This document shows positions 1-7,043 of a stretch of DNA of 16,618 bases, in pieces (position 1 is the stretch's first letter; every line of letters begins with the position of its first letter). The notes beneath the pieces are model-generated. The model worked only from the letters and a program-made list of their open reading frames with translations, was not told the origin of the DNA and ran no database searches. Origin of the DNA: Acidobacteriota bacterium (lineage in GTDB: Bacteria; Acidobacteriota; Terriglobia; Bryobacterales; Bryobacteraceae). The translations under genes were made by a program, and so were the position numbers. The stretch lies in assembly GCA_018268875.1 (NCBI GenBank), contig JAFDVT010000172.1, positions 1 to 16,618 on the forward strand, written 5' to 3'.

Positions 1-1086
1 CAGGAACTCCCCGTCGGACGACAGTTCCGAAAGCGGAATGCGGAAGCGCTTGAGCTTGTCGAACACATGCCGGTCAATGTAGTTCACGGGCGCCGGCATC
101 TTTGCCGCCTGTGCGGAGAGCGGCGCGCCGACCACGCCGATGGTGGCGCTCGCCGCTTGGCCCGCCGCCCGCACCAGTACCGATGTCTCTCCCAGCCGGG
201 ATGCCTTCACGATGCAGTTCGATACCGATGCCACCGATTTGTCGTTCACCGCGCACAGTGCCTGATTCGTGAAGTCTTCCTGGCGCCCATCCGCGAACTT
301 GGCCGTCACGAGCAGCCTATGCTGCGCGCCGTCTTCCAGCGTCACCACAGGAGGATAGACCTCCAGCGCCACAACACGATTCTCGCGATTCTTCTCCGGC
401 CCATAAGGCGCGCCGTCATTCACCCACTGGAGGATCGTCGCATACGCGGGCGATCCGACAGTGAAACGCCGCCCTCCGCCATGGGGAACACTCATCGTCG
501 GCTTCAGCAGGATCAGGCTCTTTGCCGGGTCCGCGAGATTGATACGGGGAACACGGTCGCCTTTCACTTCGGACGTCAGCACTTGGTAGCCGCCGCCCTT
601 GACGATCCATTCATAGTCGTCCTTGGGATTCAGAACGCCAGCCGAAAGCTTCAAGCCGCCGCGGCCTTTCACGCCGCCGTGACAGGCCGATCCGTTACAG
701 CCTTGCTTGGTGAGGATGCCGCCGATGTCCCGTGCAAATTCGAACGTGCGTGTCGCCGTGGCGTCTTCAATGCGGATCGTTGCCTGCGCTTTTAGCCCCT
801 GGGCATCCGCCGTCAGCCGCACTGTACCGTCGCGCTTGGCGGCGACCACTGCATCGGCATTGATCGACGCCGCCGTCGGGTCCGACAACGTCCACTTGGC
901 AGAACCGGTAAGGTCCTTTTCGATTCCATCCGCATAACGGCCGATCACCAGCATCTGTTGGGAGGCGCCGACTCCTCGCAGCGTGCGACCGTCGGGCTCC
1001 ACGCGAATCGAAACCAACTGCTGCTCCGCCTGCTGCTGTCCGAAAAGGCCGCAACTGATCAACGCGACTGTCAGGAATCTCTTCAT
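1..1086 (-). CDS. DUF1549-family secreted haem protein with Ig-like (BIG2) domains, 3' end outside window
   Basis: The frame is open from ATG 1086 to the left edge (362 codons, no stop), so the C-terminal part is missing. The N-terminus is an export signal (MKRFLTVALI...), with a possible lipobox L9-I10-S11-C12. Residues about 23-108 and 236-320 look like bacterial Ig-like (BIG2-type) domains. Between them, at 127-145, lies GCNGSACHGG, a C130-x4-C135-H136 haem-type motif followed by KGRGGLKLS. This arrangement is typical of the BIG2-DUF1549 branch of planctomycete-type cytochrome proteins. Residues 335-362 (NYIDRHVFDKL...) match the start of a DUF1549 domain. A DUF1553 domain is expected outside the window. 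The start overlaps the stop of the upstream PPC gene as ATGA (1086-1083), so the two are probably translationally coupled. Family members are exported and often sit beside DUF1501 genes. Their biochemical role is not settled; electron transfer or polymer breakdown is suspected. Confidence 0.85.
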   Translation of the reverse strand, partial: MKRFLTVALISCGLFGQQQAEQQLVSIRVEPDGRTLRGVGASQQMLVIGRYADGIEKDLTGSAKWTLSDPTAASINADAVVAAKRDGTVRLTADAQGLKAQATIRIEDATATRTFEFARDIGGILTKQGCNGSACHGGVKGRGGLKLSAGVLNPKDDYEWIVKGGGYQVLTSEVKGDRVPRINLADPAKSLILLKPTMSVPHGGGRRFTVGSPAYATILQWVNDGAPYGPEKNRENRVVALEVYPPVVTLEDGAQHRLLVTAKFADGRQEDFTNQALCAVNDKSVASVSNCIVKASRLGETSVLVRAAGQAASATIGVVGAPLSAQAAKMPAPVNYIDRHVFDKLKRFRIPLSELSSDGEFL

Positions 1087-2690
1087 GGCTTGGCCACCAA
1101 CAAGAACGGTATTTCCGCCACTGGAACGGCGTCGCGAAGCTGACCCTTCACGACCGCTCGAGCAATCACTCGCACGGGAACGGGCACCTGGATCGGCTGC
1201 GCCCTCTCGTCGGCAATCAGCAGCACCGATGCCGTTTGCGGCTTGGGGACGTAGCGTTCCAACCTACCGCCATTCGGCAGCGGCGGACGTTCTACAGGTT
1301 TCTCGAGCGCGGGAACCGCAATGACGCCCGCAGGCAATCCGTCGACGGACAGCGCCACGGTGCCGCCGAATTCTTCTTCGCGGTCCAAGGTCACCGTGAT
1401 CGCGCGGCTTTCGCCTGGGTGCAAATTCACGTGTTCCACCGAAGTCACCATCTTGCCGATATGCGGAACCTGCGGACGAACGAGTATCCGGTACCGGAAA
1501 TCCGCGCCGCCCTGATCTGTTGTGATGTTGCGAATCTGCATGCGGTAGACGCCCGGCGCGGTGAGCGAAAACGCCGTCTTCGCCTGAATCATCTTCATCA
1601 TGTACAGGCCGTTGTTATTGAGCTTGGTATAGACATTGGTCACGAGCTCGTGACCATTTGGCTCCATCAACCGGACAACCGGATTGAACCGCGGCATGGT
1701 CGCCTCCGGAGTTTCGATCTCCACGGCAAGCTCCTGGGCCTTGTCGATTCGAATGTCGATCACGTGCGCTTCAGCGGGGTTGGTGATGCGCCCTTCGACG
1801 AGCCCGGGAGGGACAAACGAAGGCACCGGACCGTTGCCGTTTTCCGGCACAGCGCGGAACGTCTCAACGACTGTATCTTTGGCCGGCGCCCCGTTGCCAC
1901 GCGCTTCTAGTTGCGAGATCCAGTCTCCCGTAATCGCCCGCGTAAACTGACGTTCTTCCCACGAAGGACCGAGTTGCGGATGCAGGGACGGCGCCGGTGT
2001 CGCGCCTGGCGTAATGGTCAAGCGGTAGACATGATCCGGTCCACCCTGGCCCGTGAACGAGGCCACCCGGACGAGGTACTCGCCTCCCTTGTCGAACTTG
2101 TGCACGAGGTGCGCGTCGGCCGACAGGCCGGGAAAGTACAGTGTCTCGTCATTCGACGCGACCGGCTGCAAGCGTTCCGGATCGAACCAACTTCCGGTCT
2201 TCTGAGAGATCGTCACCATCGGGTCCATCGCCTTGAACCCGGACTTCACATCAAAGCTATATGTCTCGCCCGCCTTGGCATGCAGTGTGTACGTCGCGAT
2301 ATCGCCTGGATTGGCGATCTGTCCATCGTAGGTGCGGCCTTCGCCTGCCGTCTCCGCTCTCAGCTTCAAGGCGTTCGACATTCCGGCCCCGGTGATCACG
2401 CGCAGGCCGTAACTATCGCGCGGAACAGCGAACGTCACACGCGCCCGCACCGCATCGTCTTTGGTGTCGATAATGGTCGCGGTTGCTTGCGGCTCCGTGA
2501 ACCACACCAGCTTGGAACCTAGCAGATTCTTGCCGCGAATCGTCACTTCGAAGGGTTGCCCAGTGGTTCCTGCGATTGGATAAACACTGGTGATTTGGGG
2601 CTCTTTGGGTGGTTCTGGCGCGGTTTGCGCGACCGCGTTGGCAAGCAGCGCGACAAAGGTGAGGGTCGGAAGGCTGCGATGTTTGACCAT
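1083..2690 (-). CDS. Secreted IPT/PPC-type beta-sandwich protein
   Basis: This is a 535-residue exported protein with no visible enzyme motif. Residues 1-22 form a signal peptide that ends around NAVAQ. Residues 32-111 look like an IPT/TIG fold (PQITSVYPIAGTTGQPFEVTI, then an xNALxL end). Residues about 120-228 resemble a PPC (bacterial pre-peptidase C-terminal) domain: YDGQI..PGD...Y.L.AKAGE at the start, an S/N-D-E patch near 180, and GGEYLVRV near 202. A second PPC-like repeat spans about 297-405 (GRITNPAEAHVIDIRI, then PGVYRMQIRN). The remainder, 406-535, is Ig-like beta sheet with proline-rich linkers. Proteins of this type are commonly encoded just before DUF1549/DUF1553 proteins in Acidobacteriota and Planctomycetota. 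Here the stop overlaps the next start by four bases (ATGA). The ATG at 2690 follows AGAAGAAG directly, a poor ribosome site. A substrate-binding or adhesive role in the envelope is inferred only. Confidence 0.82.
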   Translation of the reverse strand: MVKHRSLPTLTFVALLANAVAQTAPEPPKEPQITSVYPIAGTTGQPFEVTIRGKNLLGSKLVWFTEPQATATIIDTKDDAVRARVTFAVPRDSYGLRVITGAGMSNALKLRAETAGEGRTYDGQIANPGDIATYTLHAKAGETYSFDVKSGFKAMDPMVTISQKTGSWFDPERLQPVASNDETLYFPGLSADAHLVHKFDKGGEYLVRVASFTGQGGPDHVYRLTITPGATPAPSLHPQLGPSWEERQFTRAITGDWISQLEARGNGAPAKDTVVETFRAVPENGNGPVPSFVPPGLVEGRITNPAEAHVIDIRIDKAQELAVEIETPEATMPRFNPVVRLMEPNGHELVTNVYTKLNNNGLYMMKMIQAKTAFSLTAPGVYRMQIRNITTDQGGADFRYRILVRPQVPHIGKMVTSVEHVNLHPGESRAITVTLDREEEFGGTVALSVDGLPAGVIAVPALEKPVERPPLPNGGRLERYVPKPQTASVLLIADERAQPIQVPVPVRVIARAVVKGQLRDAVPVAEIPFLLVAKP

Positions 2691-2741
2691 CTTCTTCTGT
2701 AACAGAGTCTACGCCTCGCGGCTCTCCGCAGTTTCGGTGGC

Positions 2742-2757
2742 GTCCACGTTCCTGGAC
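2742..2757 (+). promoter_or_regulatory. Operator-like element, copy 1 (GTCC-N8-GGAC)
   Basis: The sequence GTCCACGTTCCTGGAC is an inverted repeat with GTCCA/TGGAC arms, followed by A. It ends 52 bases upstream of the PPC start codon. The same pattern recurs at 2771, 2844 (degenerate) and 9249. A dimeric helix-turn-helix regulator is the simplest reader; which one is unknown. Confidence 0.45.
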
Positions 2758-2770
2758 ACAATTGAGCGGG

Positions 2771-2786
2771 GTCCGGTTAGCTGGAC
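2771..2786 (+). promoter_or_regulatory. Operator-like element, copy 2 (GTCC-N8-GGAC)
   Basis: The sequence GTCCGGTTAGCTGGAC, followed by A, begins 29 bases after copy 1 in the same orientation. That is close to three helical turns, so two dimers could bind one face of the DNA. The CTGGACA half is identical to copies 1 and 4. Confidence 0.45.
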
Positions 2787-2843
2787 AAGTAGCGTATCCA
2801 CAACAATAAATAGGCACTGTTTTGCGGCACCTTTCGCGATAGT

Positions 2844-2859
2844 GTTCAGATTGCTGGAC
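2844..2859 (+). promoter_or_regulatory. Operator-like element, copy 3 (degenerate, GTTC-N6-CTGGAC)
   Basis: The sequence GTTCAGATTGCTGGAC keeps the N6 spacing and the CTGGAC half but has GTTC instead of GTCC, and G instead of A after the right arm. It is followed at once by GTCC (2861-2864), which makes a small GGACGGTCC palindrome. It is weaker than the other copies and could be chance. Confidence 0.3.
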
Positions 2860-2870
2860 GGTCCCGCAGC

Positions 2871-2890
2871 GTTCGAACTCAATTCGAACT
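2871..2890. repeat. 11-bp phased TTCGAACT pair (also a 7-bp inverted repeat)
   Basis: TTCGAACT occurs at 2872-2879 and again at 2883-2890, an 11-base period, about one turn of DNA. Because TTCGAA is its own reverse complement, the same bases also read as the inverted repeat GTTCGAA (2871-2877), CTCAA, TTCGAAC (2883-2889). It lies about 130 bases upstream of the receptor start and no gene covers it. A protein-binding site is plausible. Confidence 0.4.
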
Positions 2891-3022
2891 AGCATTGCCC
2901 TAAGTCAGGCACAGCAGGAGGGGCTAAGAGGGGTTTCGTATTCTTCTCGTGAGCCGAATCACCCCCATGTAGCGGGAAAGCACACGCCGTCGCCTGGTTG
3001 GTCACCACTCGAGGAGTTCCTT

Positions 3023-6000
3023 ATGTCAGTTCTCAGCCGCGCGCTGATCTTGTCCGCAGCACTCTCATTTGCGATGTGGGCCCAAAGCACCGCCACGATT
3101 GTTGGGCGCATCACCGATCCCACCGGAGCTGTCGTCACCAACGCCAAGGTGACGGCCAAAAACGTATCTACCGGGTTAGAGCGTTCCACCGTCAGTTCCG
3201 AAACCGGCGACTACGAAATTCCTTACCTGCCGATTGGCGGCACCTACACGGTCACCGTCACCGTACCCGGCTTCCAGACCTCCGAGGCCACAGGCATTGT
3301 CCTGCAGGTCGACCAGCGGGCCCGCATTGATATTGGGGTTCGCGTCGGCAACACGACCGAGCGCGTAGTGGTCGAGGACGCCGCGCCGATCGTCAATACC
3401 GAATCCGGCTCGATTGGCCAGGTCATTAGCAACAAGCGTATTGTCGATCTACCTTTAAACGGCCGAAACTTTGTTCAGTTAGCCGCGCTTCTCCCCAGCG
3501 CGATCGTCGGAACCTCTGGCACCGCCGGGGGCACGATGGTGTCGGTGTCGGGCGGACGGCAAGGCAAAACGGAGTTCCTTCTGGACGGCATCAGCATCAA
3601 CGAACAGCTGTTCGATGGCGTGGTGCTGCGTCCCTCCGTGGACGCGATTCAGGAATTTAAGGTGCAGGCCAACTCGTTCTCCGCTGAATACGGCCGCGGC
3701 AACGCGATCATCAACGCCACGATCAAGTCCGGAACGAATGAGTATCACGGCGCGCTTTACGAGTTCCTGCGCAACGACAAGTTCGATGCCCGCAACTTCT
3801 TCATCGCGCGCAAGCCACCCTATCGGCAGAATCAGTTCGGTTTCGCTCTCGGCGGACCCGTCAAATTGCCGAAGTTCAACGGCGAGAACAAGAGTTTCTT
3901 CTTCATCAACTATGAAGGCTCACGCGTACGCCAGGGACGTACGTTCAACGTTGTGGTGCCGAGTGAGGCGTTCCGCCGGGGTGACTTCAGCGCACTCTCT
4001 ACGGCCGTGCGTGATCCCCTGACGGGTCAGCAGTTCGCCGGAAATGTCATCCCGACCAACCGGATCAACCCTTCAACGGCGTACTTCCTGAAGTTCCTGC
4101 CGCTGGCCAACACCGCCACGGGCACCTTTGCCTACGCGGCCCCGTTCCGCGCCGATGGGAACCAGGGCAACGCCCGTTACGACCACATCTTCTCGGAACG
4201 GGACTCGATGGCGGTCCGCTACTCGATCAATCATCTCGAAGCGTTCAATCCGGGCGCGTTGCCGCAGGCCGGCGGTTCCACCCAGCGCCAGCGCGTACAG
4301 AACCTGGTGGCGACCGAAACGCACATCTTTTCACCCACCGTGGTGAACGAACTGCGCCTCGGCTATACGCGCATGCACAATGGCAACTACAATCAGGGCC
4401 TTGGCACCAATCACACCGGGCTATCGGGCATCGGCGGATTTGAATTCACCAGCCAGAACTTCCCCGGCTTCCCGAACCTCGGCATCACGGGTTTCCAGGG
4501 CATCCCCGGCAACGCGTTCCAGCCGCTCGTGAACCCGACCAACATGTATGAGATCGTCGAAAATCTCTCGATTATTCGCGGTTCTCACACCCTCAAAATC
4601 GGAGCCGACCTGCGCGATTACCGTCTGACTTCCACCAATTCGGCGAACTCTCGCGGCAGCTTTTCGTTCACCGGCACCTACAGCGGCAACGGCTTTGCCG
4701 ACTTCCTGACCGGCTTTCCCACCTCCGGCGCCCGTAGCTTTCCTCGCAACCTGTTCGGCATGTACGAAAAGCGCTATCACTTCTATGTGCAGGACGACTG
4801 GAAGGTCAGCCGCAATCTCACCTTGAACCTCGGCCTGCGCTATGAGTTGAACCTGCGTCCCACGGCAATGCTCGGACAGTCCGCCCGCTTCAACTTCGAC
4901 ACCCAGCTATGGGAGGCTTCGACGTACAACGGCAAGATCAATCTGGTGTCGCAACAGGTGGCGCAATACGCCTACCCGCGATTTGCCAACCAGATCGTCA
5001 AGGCCACCGACGTGGGCCTGCCGAACAAACTGCTGTACAACACCTACAACGACATCGCGCCGCGTCTCGGACTCGCCTGGCGTCCCTTCGGCCACGGCAA
5101 GACGGTGATCCGTACGGGCGCGGGTATCTTCTACATGATGCCGAACGGCAATAACGCCGTTAGCGCTCCCATCATCAACGTCCCCTTCATCGTCGACGAG
5201 AGCAAGCAGCAGGCGACCGTCAATGGTTTGCCCACCCTACAAGTGCAGAACTTCTTCGCGCCGTTCGACTCCAATGCCAACTTCACCACTCCACTGACCT
5301 TCGGCTTCAACCCCAAAATGAAGACGCCCACCATGTACCAGTGGAACTTCGCGGTGCAGCAGCAGTTGACCCGCAACATGTCGGTGGAAGCGGCTTATGT
5401 CGGCAACAAGGGCACGTATCTCGAATTCTCTCTTCCGATGAACCTGCCGCAGGTGAGTTCGACCGACTTGCGTCCCTTCCAGCAGCGGCGTCCCAACCCT
5501 CTGCTTGGCACCGGAAGCTTCTACGACAACTCGAACAACAGCAACTATCACGCTTTGGAACTGAAGCTCGAACAGCGCTTCTCCAAGGGCGTGAACTTCC
5601 TGGTTTCGTTTGCCAAGAGCAAATCCATCGATAGCTCAACCAACGACCAAGGCGGCGGCGATGGCATCGACAATCCGTTCAACCGCGCGTCGATGCGCGG
5701 CCTATCCAATCTGGATGTGGGCCATCGCCTCGTCATCAGCGGCGGCTGGGAACTTCCGTTCGGCCGCGGGAAGGCATTCGGATCGCGGATGCACCCGGCG
5801 GCGGACGCTTTCCTCGGCGGCTGGCAGCTGGGCGGCATCTTCACCAACCAGGGAGGGTTCCCGTTCACCCCGACCATCGCGAGCGATCCGGCAAACGTCG
5901 CGTTCGCCTATGCCCGCCGTCCGGACGTGATCGGCACCGGCAAGGTCGATAGCTGCACGGTGGAGCGCTGCTTCAATATCGCGGACTTCCGGGTTCCGGC

Positions 6001-6256
6001 GCCGTTCACCATCGGCAACGCGGGACGCAACATCCTGCGCGGTCCGGCGCTGACCAACCTCGACGCTTCGATCTTCAAGAACTTCCGCTTCACCGAGCGG
6101 TTCTACCTGCAGTTCCGCGCCGAGGCCTTCAACTCGCTGAACCATACGCAACTGAACAACCCCAATGCGAACATCGAACTTCCCACCCAGGGAGGACGGA
6201 TCTTCTCCGCCAAGGATGCGCGCATCGGACAGCTTGGGCTGAAGTTGTATTTCTGA
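3023..6256 (+). CDS. TonB-dependent receptor, Oar-like, with carboxypeptidase regulatory-like domain
   Basis: This is a 1077-residue outer-membrane receptor of the acidobacterial Oar-like class. Residues 1-20 are a signal peptide (cleavage after MWA, before QST). Residues 22-108 form a carboxypeptidase-regulatory-like beta sandwich (IVGRITDPTGAVV...AKV, then GDYEIPYLPIGG). The plug follows, with the class hallmark LPLNGRNF at 143-150, FLLDGISINE at 185-194 and EYGRGNAIINATIKSGTNEY at 222-241. The rest is a 22-strand-type barrel, ending in GQLGLKLYF with the terminal phenylalanine needed for BAM assembly. No clear TonB box is visible. GAGGAG at 3011-3016 with a six-base spacer supports the ATG. 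The gene is monocistronic: it is divergent from the PPC operon and followed by an intrinsic terminator. Members take up large or complexed substrates, often oligosaccharides; the substrate here is unknown. The length is normal for the class. Confidence 0.93.
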   Translation: MSVLSRALILSAALSFAMWAQSTATIVGRITDPTGAVVTNAKVTAKNVSTGLERSTVSSETGDYEIPYLPIGGTYTVTVTVPGFQTSEATGIVLQVDQRARIDIGVRVGNTTERVVVEDAAPIVNTESGSIGQVISNKRIVDLPLNGRNFVQLAALLPSAIVGTSGTAGGTMVSVSGGRQGKTEFLLDGISINEQLFDGVVLRPSVDAIQEFKVQANSFSAEYGRGNAIINATIKSGTNEYHGALYEFLRNDKFDARNFFIARKPPYRQNQFGFALGGPVKLPKFNGENKSFFFINYEGSRVRQGRTFNVVVPSEAFRRGDFSALSTAVRDPLTGQQFAGNVIPTNRINPSTAYFLKFLPLANTATGTFAYAAPFRADGNQGNARYDHIFSERDSMAVRYSINHLEAFNPGALPQAGGSTQRQRVQNLVATETHIFSPTVVNELRLGYTRMHNGNYNQGLGTNHTGLSGIGGFEFTSQNFPGFPNLGITGFQGIPGNAFQPLVNPTNMYEIVENLSIIRGSHTLKIGADLRDYRLTSTNSANSRGSFSFTGTYSGNGFADFLTGFPTSGARSFPRNLFGMYEKRYHFYVQDDWKVSRNLTLNLGLRYELNLRPTAMLGQSARFNFDTQLWEASTYNGKINLVSQQVAQYAYPRFANQIVKATDVGLPNKLLYNTYNDIAPRLGLAWRPFGHGKTVIRTGAGIFYMMPNGNNAVSAPIINVPFIVDESKQQATVNGLPTLQVQNFFAPFDSNANFTTPLTFGFNPKMKTPTMYQWNFAVQQQLTRNMSVEAAYVGNKGTYLEFSLPMNLPQVSSTDLRPFQQRRPNPLLGTGSFYDNSNNSNYHALELKLEQRFSKGVNFLVSFAKSKSIDSSTNDQGGGDGIDNPFNRASMRGLSNLDVGHRLVISGGWELPFGRGKAFGSRMHPAADAFLGGWQLGGIFTNQGGFPFTPTIASDPANVAFAYARRPDVIGTGKVDSCTVERCFNIADFRVPAPFTIGNAGRNILRGPALTNLDASIFKNFRFTERFYLQFRAEAFNSLNHTQLNNPNANIELPTQGGRIFSAKDARIGQLGLKLYF

Positions 6257-6274
6257 TCGACCCCTAACTGTGAA

Positions 6275-6309
6275 AAGGGCCTTCCGTAGTGGAAGGCCCT
6301 TCTTTTTTT
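6275..6309 (+). terminator. Intrinsic terminator of the receptor gene, weakly bidirectional
   Basis: A perfect 11-bp stem, AAGGGCCTTCC (6275-6285) with GGAAGGCCCTT (6291-6301), closes a five-base loop GTAGT. It is followed by C and seven Ts (6303-6309). It lies 19 bases after the receptor stop. Read from the other strand the hairpin is followed by only a short T run, so it may also help end the converging minus-strand operon, whose stop is at 6351. Confidence 0.92.
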
Positions 6310-6350
6310 GCTGTTTGATTCAGAAACGCGCCGCGCAGCCGAGGCGGTTA

Positions 6351-7043
6351 TTACAGCACGCCGTACTTTTCAAAAACGTCGCGAAGATAGGCGCCCTTCA
6401 TCAACTCGTTGCGCGAATTGTTTTCGCGATTGACCTTGTCGGCCGCCAGTTCCACCACTTCCTTCACCATCGCCTTGGGGATCACGACAGTGCCGTCAAA
6501 ATCCGAGAAGACGAAATCGCCAGGATGCACCAGAACACCGCCGCACTCAACTGGGACCTGATAGGCCGTCACAAGACCTCGGCCCATCGAATCCACCGGC
6601 TTGATTCCGGTCGCAAACACGGGGAAGCCCAGTTCCTCGATCTTACGGACGTCGCGAACCAGTCCGTCGACAACCGCGCCTCGCGCTCCGCGAGCACGTG
6701 AGGCGGTGGACAGCAGTTCGCCCCAGGGGGCGTTGCGAATCGAACCTTGCGTGCCGACGACAGCCACTTCACCGGGCAGCAGACTGTCCACGGCTTCGAT
6801 CTCAATTCCGTAGGGATCGTCCGGAATGTGGTACAGGTCCGAGCACGAAATGGTTCTTGCCCAGCCCGCGAGCCTCGCGTCCGGGTACACGGGCCGGATG
6901 AATTCCCGCATGGCCTGGTTGCGCGCGCCCAACTGATCGAGCGCGTCCGACACCACCGCTGTGTATAAAGTCTTCTCTACGAATTCGCAGAGCGCGATGT
7001 CGTGTTCCACGCTAGGCAACACGGTATTGATCGATGACTGCAT
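6351..7043 (-). CDS. RraA/HMG-aldolase-like protein (class II pyruvate aldolase candidate)
   Basis: This 230-residue cytoplasmic protein belongs to the RraA / 4-hydroxy-4-methyl-2-oxoglutarate aldolase family. The hallmarks are S-D-A-L-D at 32-36, WGELLSTASRARG at 107-119, and GAVVDGLVRD at 122-131. In the last, R130 and D131 correspond to the conserved Arg and metal-linked Asp of HMG aldolase. FATGIKPVDSMGRG at 143-156 and DFDGTVVIP at 181-189 also fit. RraA proper (RNase E inhibitor) is about 160 residues; this length fits the enzymatic branch, which cleaves 2-oxo-4-hydroxy acids to pyruvate plus an aldehyde or oxoacid. It is last in the operon and overlaps the dehydratase by 32 bases. AGAGGT at 7054-7049, five bases before ATG 7043, decides the start. 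Its position after an enolase-superfamily dehydratase suggests that it cleaves the 2-keto-3-deoxy acid the dehydratase would produce. The exact substrate is inferred, not seen. Confidence 0.9.
   Translation of the reverse strand: MQSSINTVLPSVEHDIALCEFVEKTLYTAVVSDALDQLGARNQAMREFIRPVYPDARLAGWARTISCSDLYHIPDDPYGIEIEAVDSLLPGEVAVVGTQGSIRNAPWGELLSTASRARGARGAVVDGLVRDVRKIEELGFPVFATGIKPVDSMGRGLVTAYQVPVECGGVLVHPGDFVFSDFDGTVVIPKAMVKEVVELAADKVNRENNSRNELMKGAYLRDVFEKYGVL

Larger units (their letters stand above)
2691..3022. promoter_or_regulatory. Divergent regulatory region between the PPC operon and the TonB receptor
   Basis: These 332 bases contain no credible gene. They must hold promoters for both directions. 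I see three copies of a 16-bp element GTYC-N6-CTGGAC (listed separately) in the half nearer the PPC gene, and a phased TTCGAACT pair at 2872-2890. One weak sigma70-like pair on the plus strand is TGGACA 2782-2787 and ATAAAT 2806-2811 (18-base spacer). It overlaps the second element and would leave a leader of about 200 bases; I would not rely on it. The receptor gene has a clear ribosome site GAGGAG at 3011-3016, six bases before ATG 3023. Confidence 0.6.

Noticed and set aside
67..795. Long plus-strand open frame of 242 codons
   Set aside because: It is antisense to the left-edge DUF1549 gene, has no recognisable domain, and is arginine/histidine-rich in the way shadow frames of GC-rich genes are.
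1236..2522. Two long plus-strand open frames (224 and 203 codons) opposite the PPC gene
   Set aside because: Both are composition shadows of the PPC protein gene, with no ribosome site or domain.
2742..2859. Terminal inverted repeats or sub-terminal repeats of a degraded insertion sequence
   Set aside because: Repeated TGGACA blocks are seen at some insertion-sequence ends, but there is no transposase fragment or target duplication here, and an isolated copy occurs in the other promoter region at 9249. I keep it only as the alternative explanation for the operator family.
2413..2895. A 160-codon minus-strand frame starting in the divergent intergenic region
   Set aside because: It runs out of frame into the PPC gene, is rich in Cys/Arg with no recognisable motif, and would cover the regulatory elements.
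6270..6701. A 143-codon plus-strand frame starting inside the terminator
   Set aside because: It begins in the terminator hairpin and is antisense to the RraA-like gene; it has no motif.
6351..7043. RNase E activity regulator RraA proper
   Set aside because: The family is right, but the protein is about 70 residues longer than RraA proper and sits in a catabolic operon, so an aldolase role is more likely.
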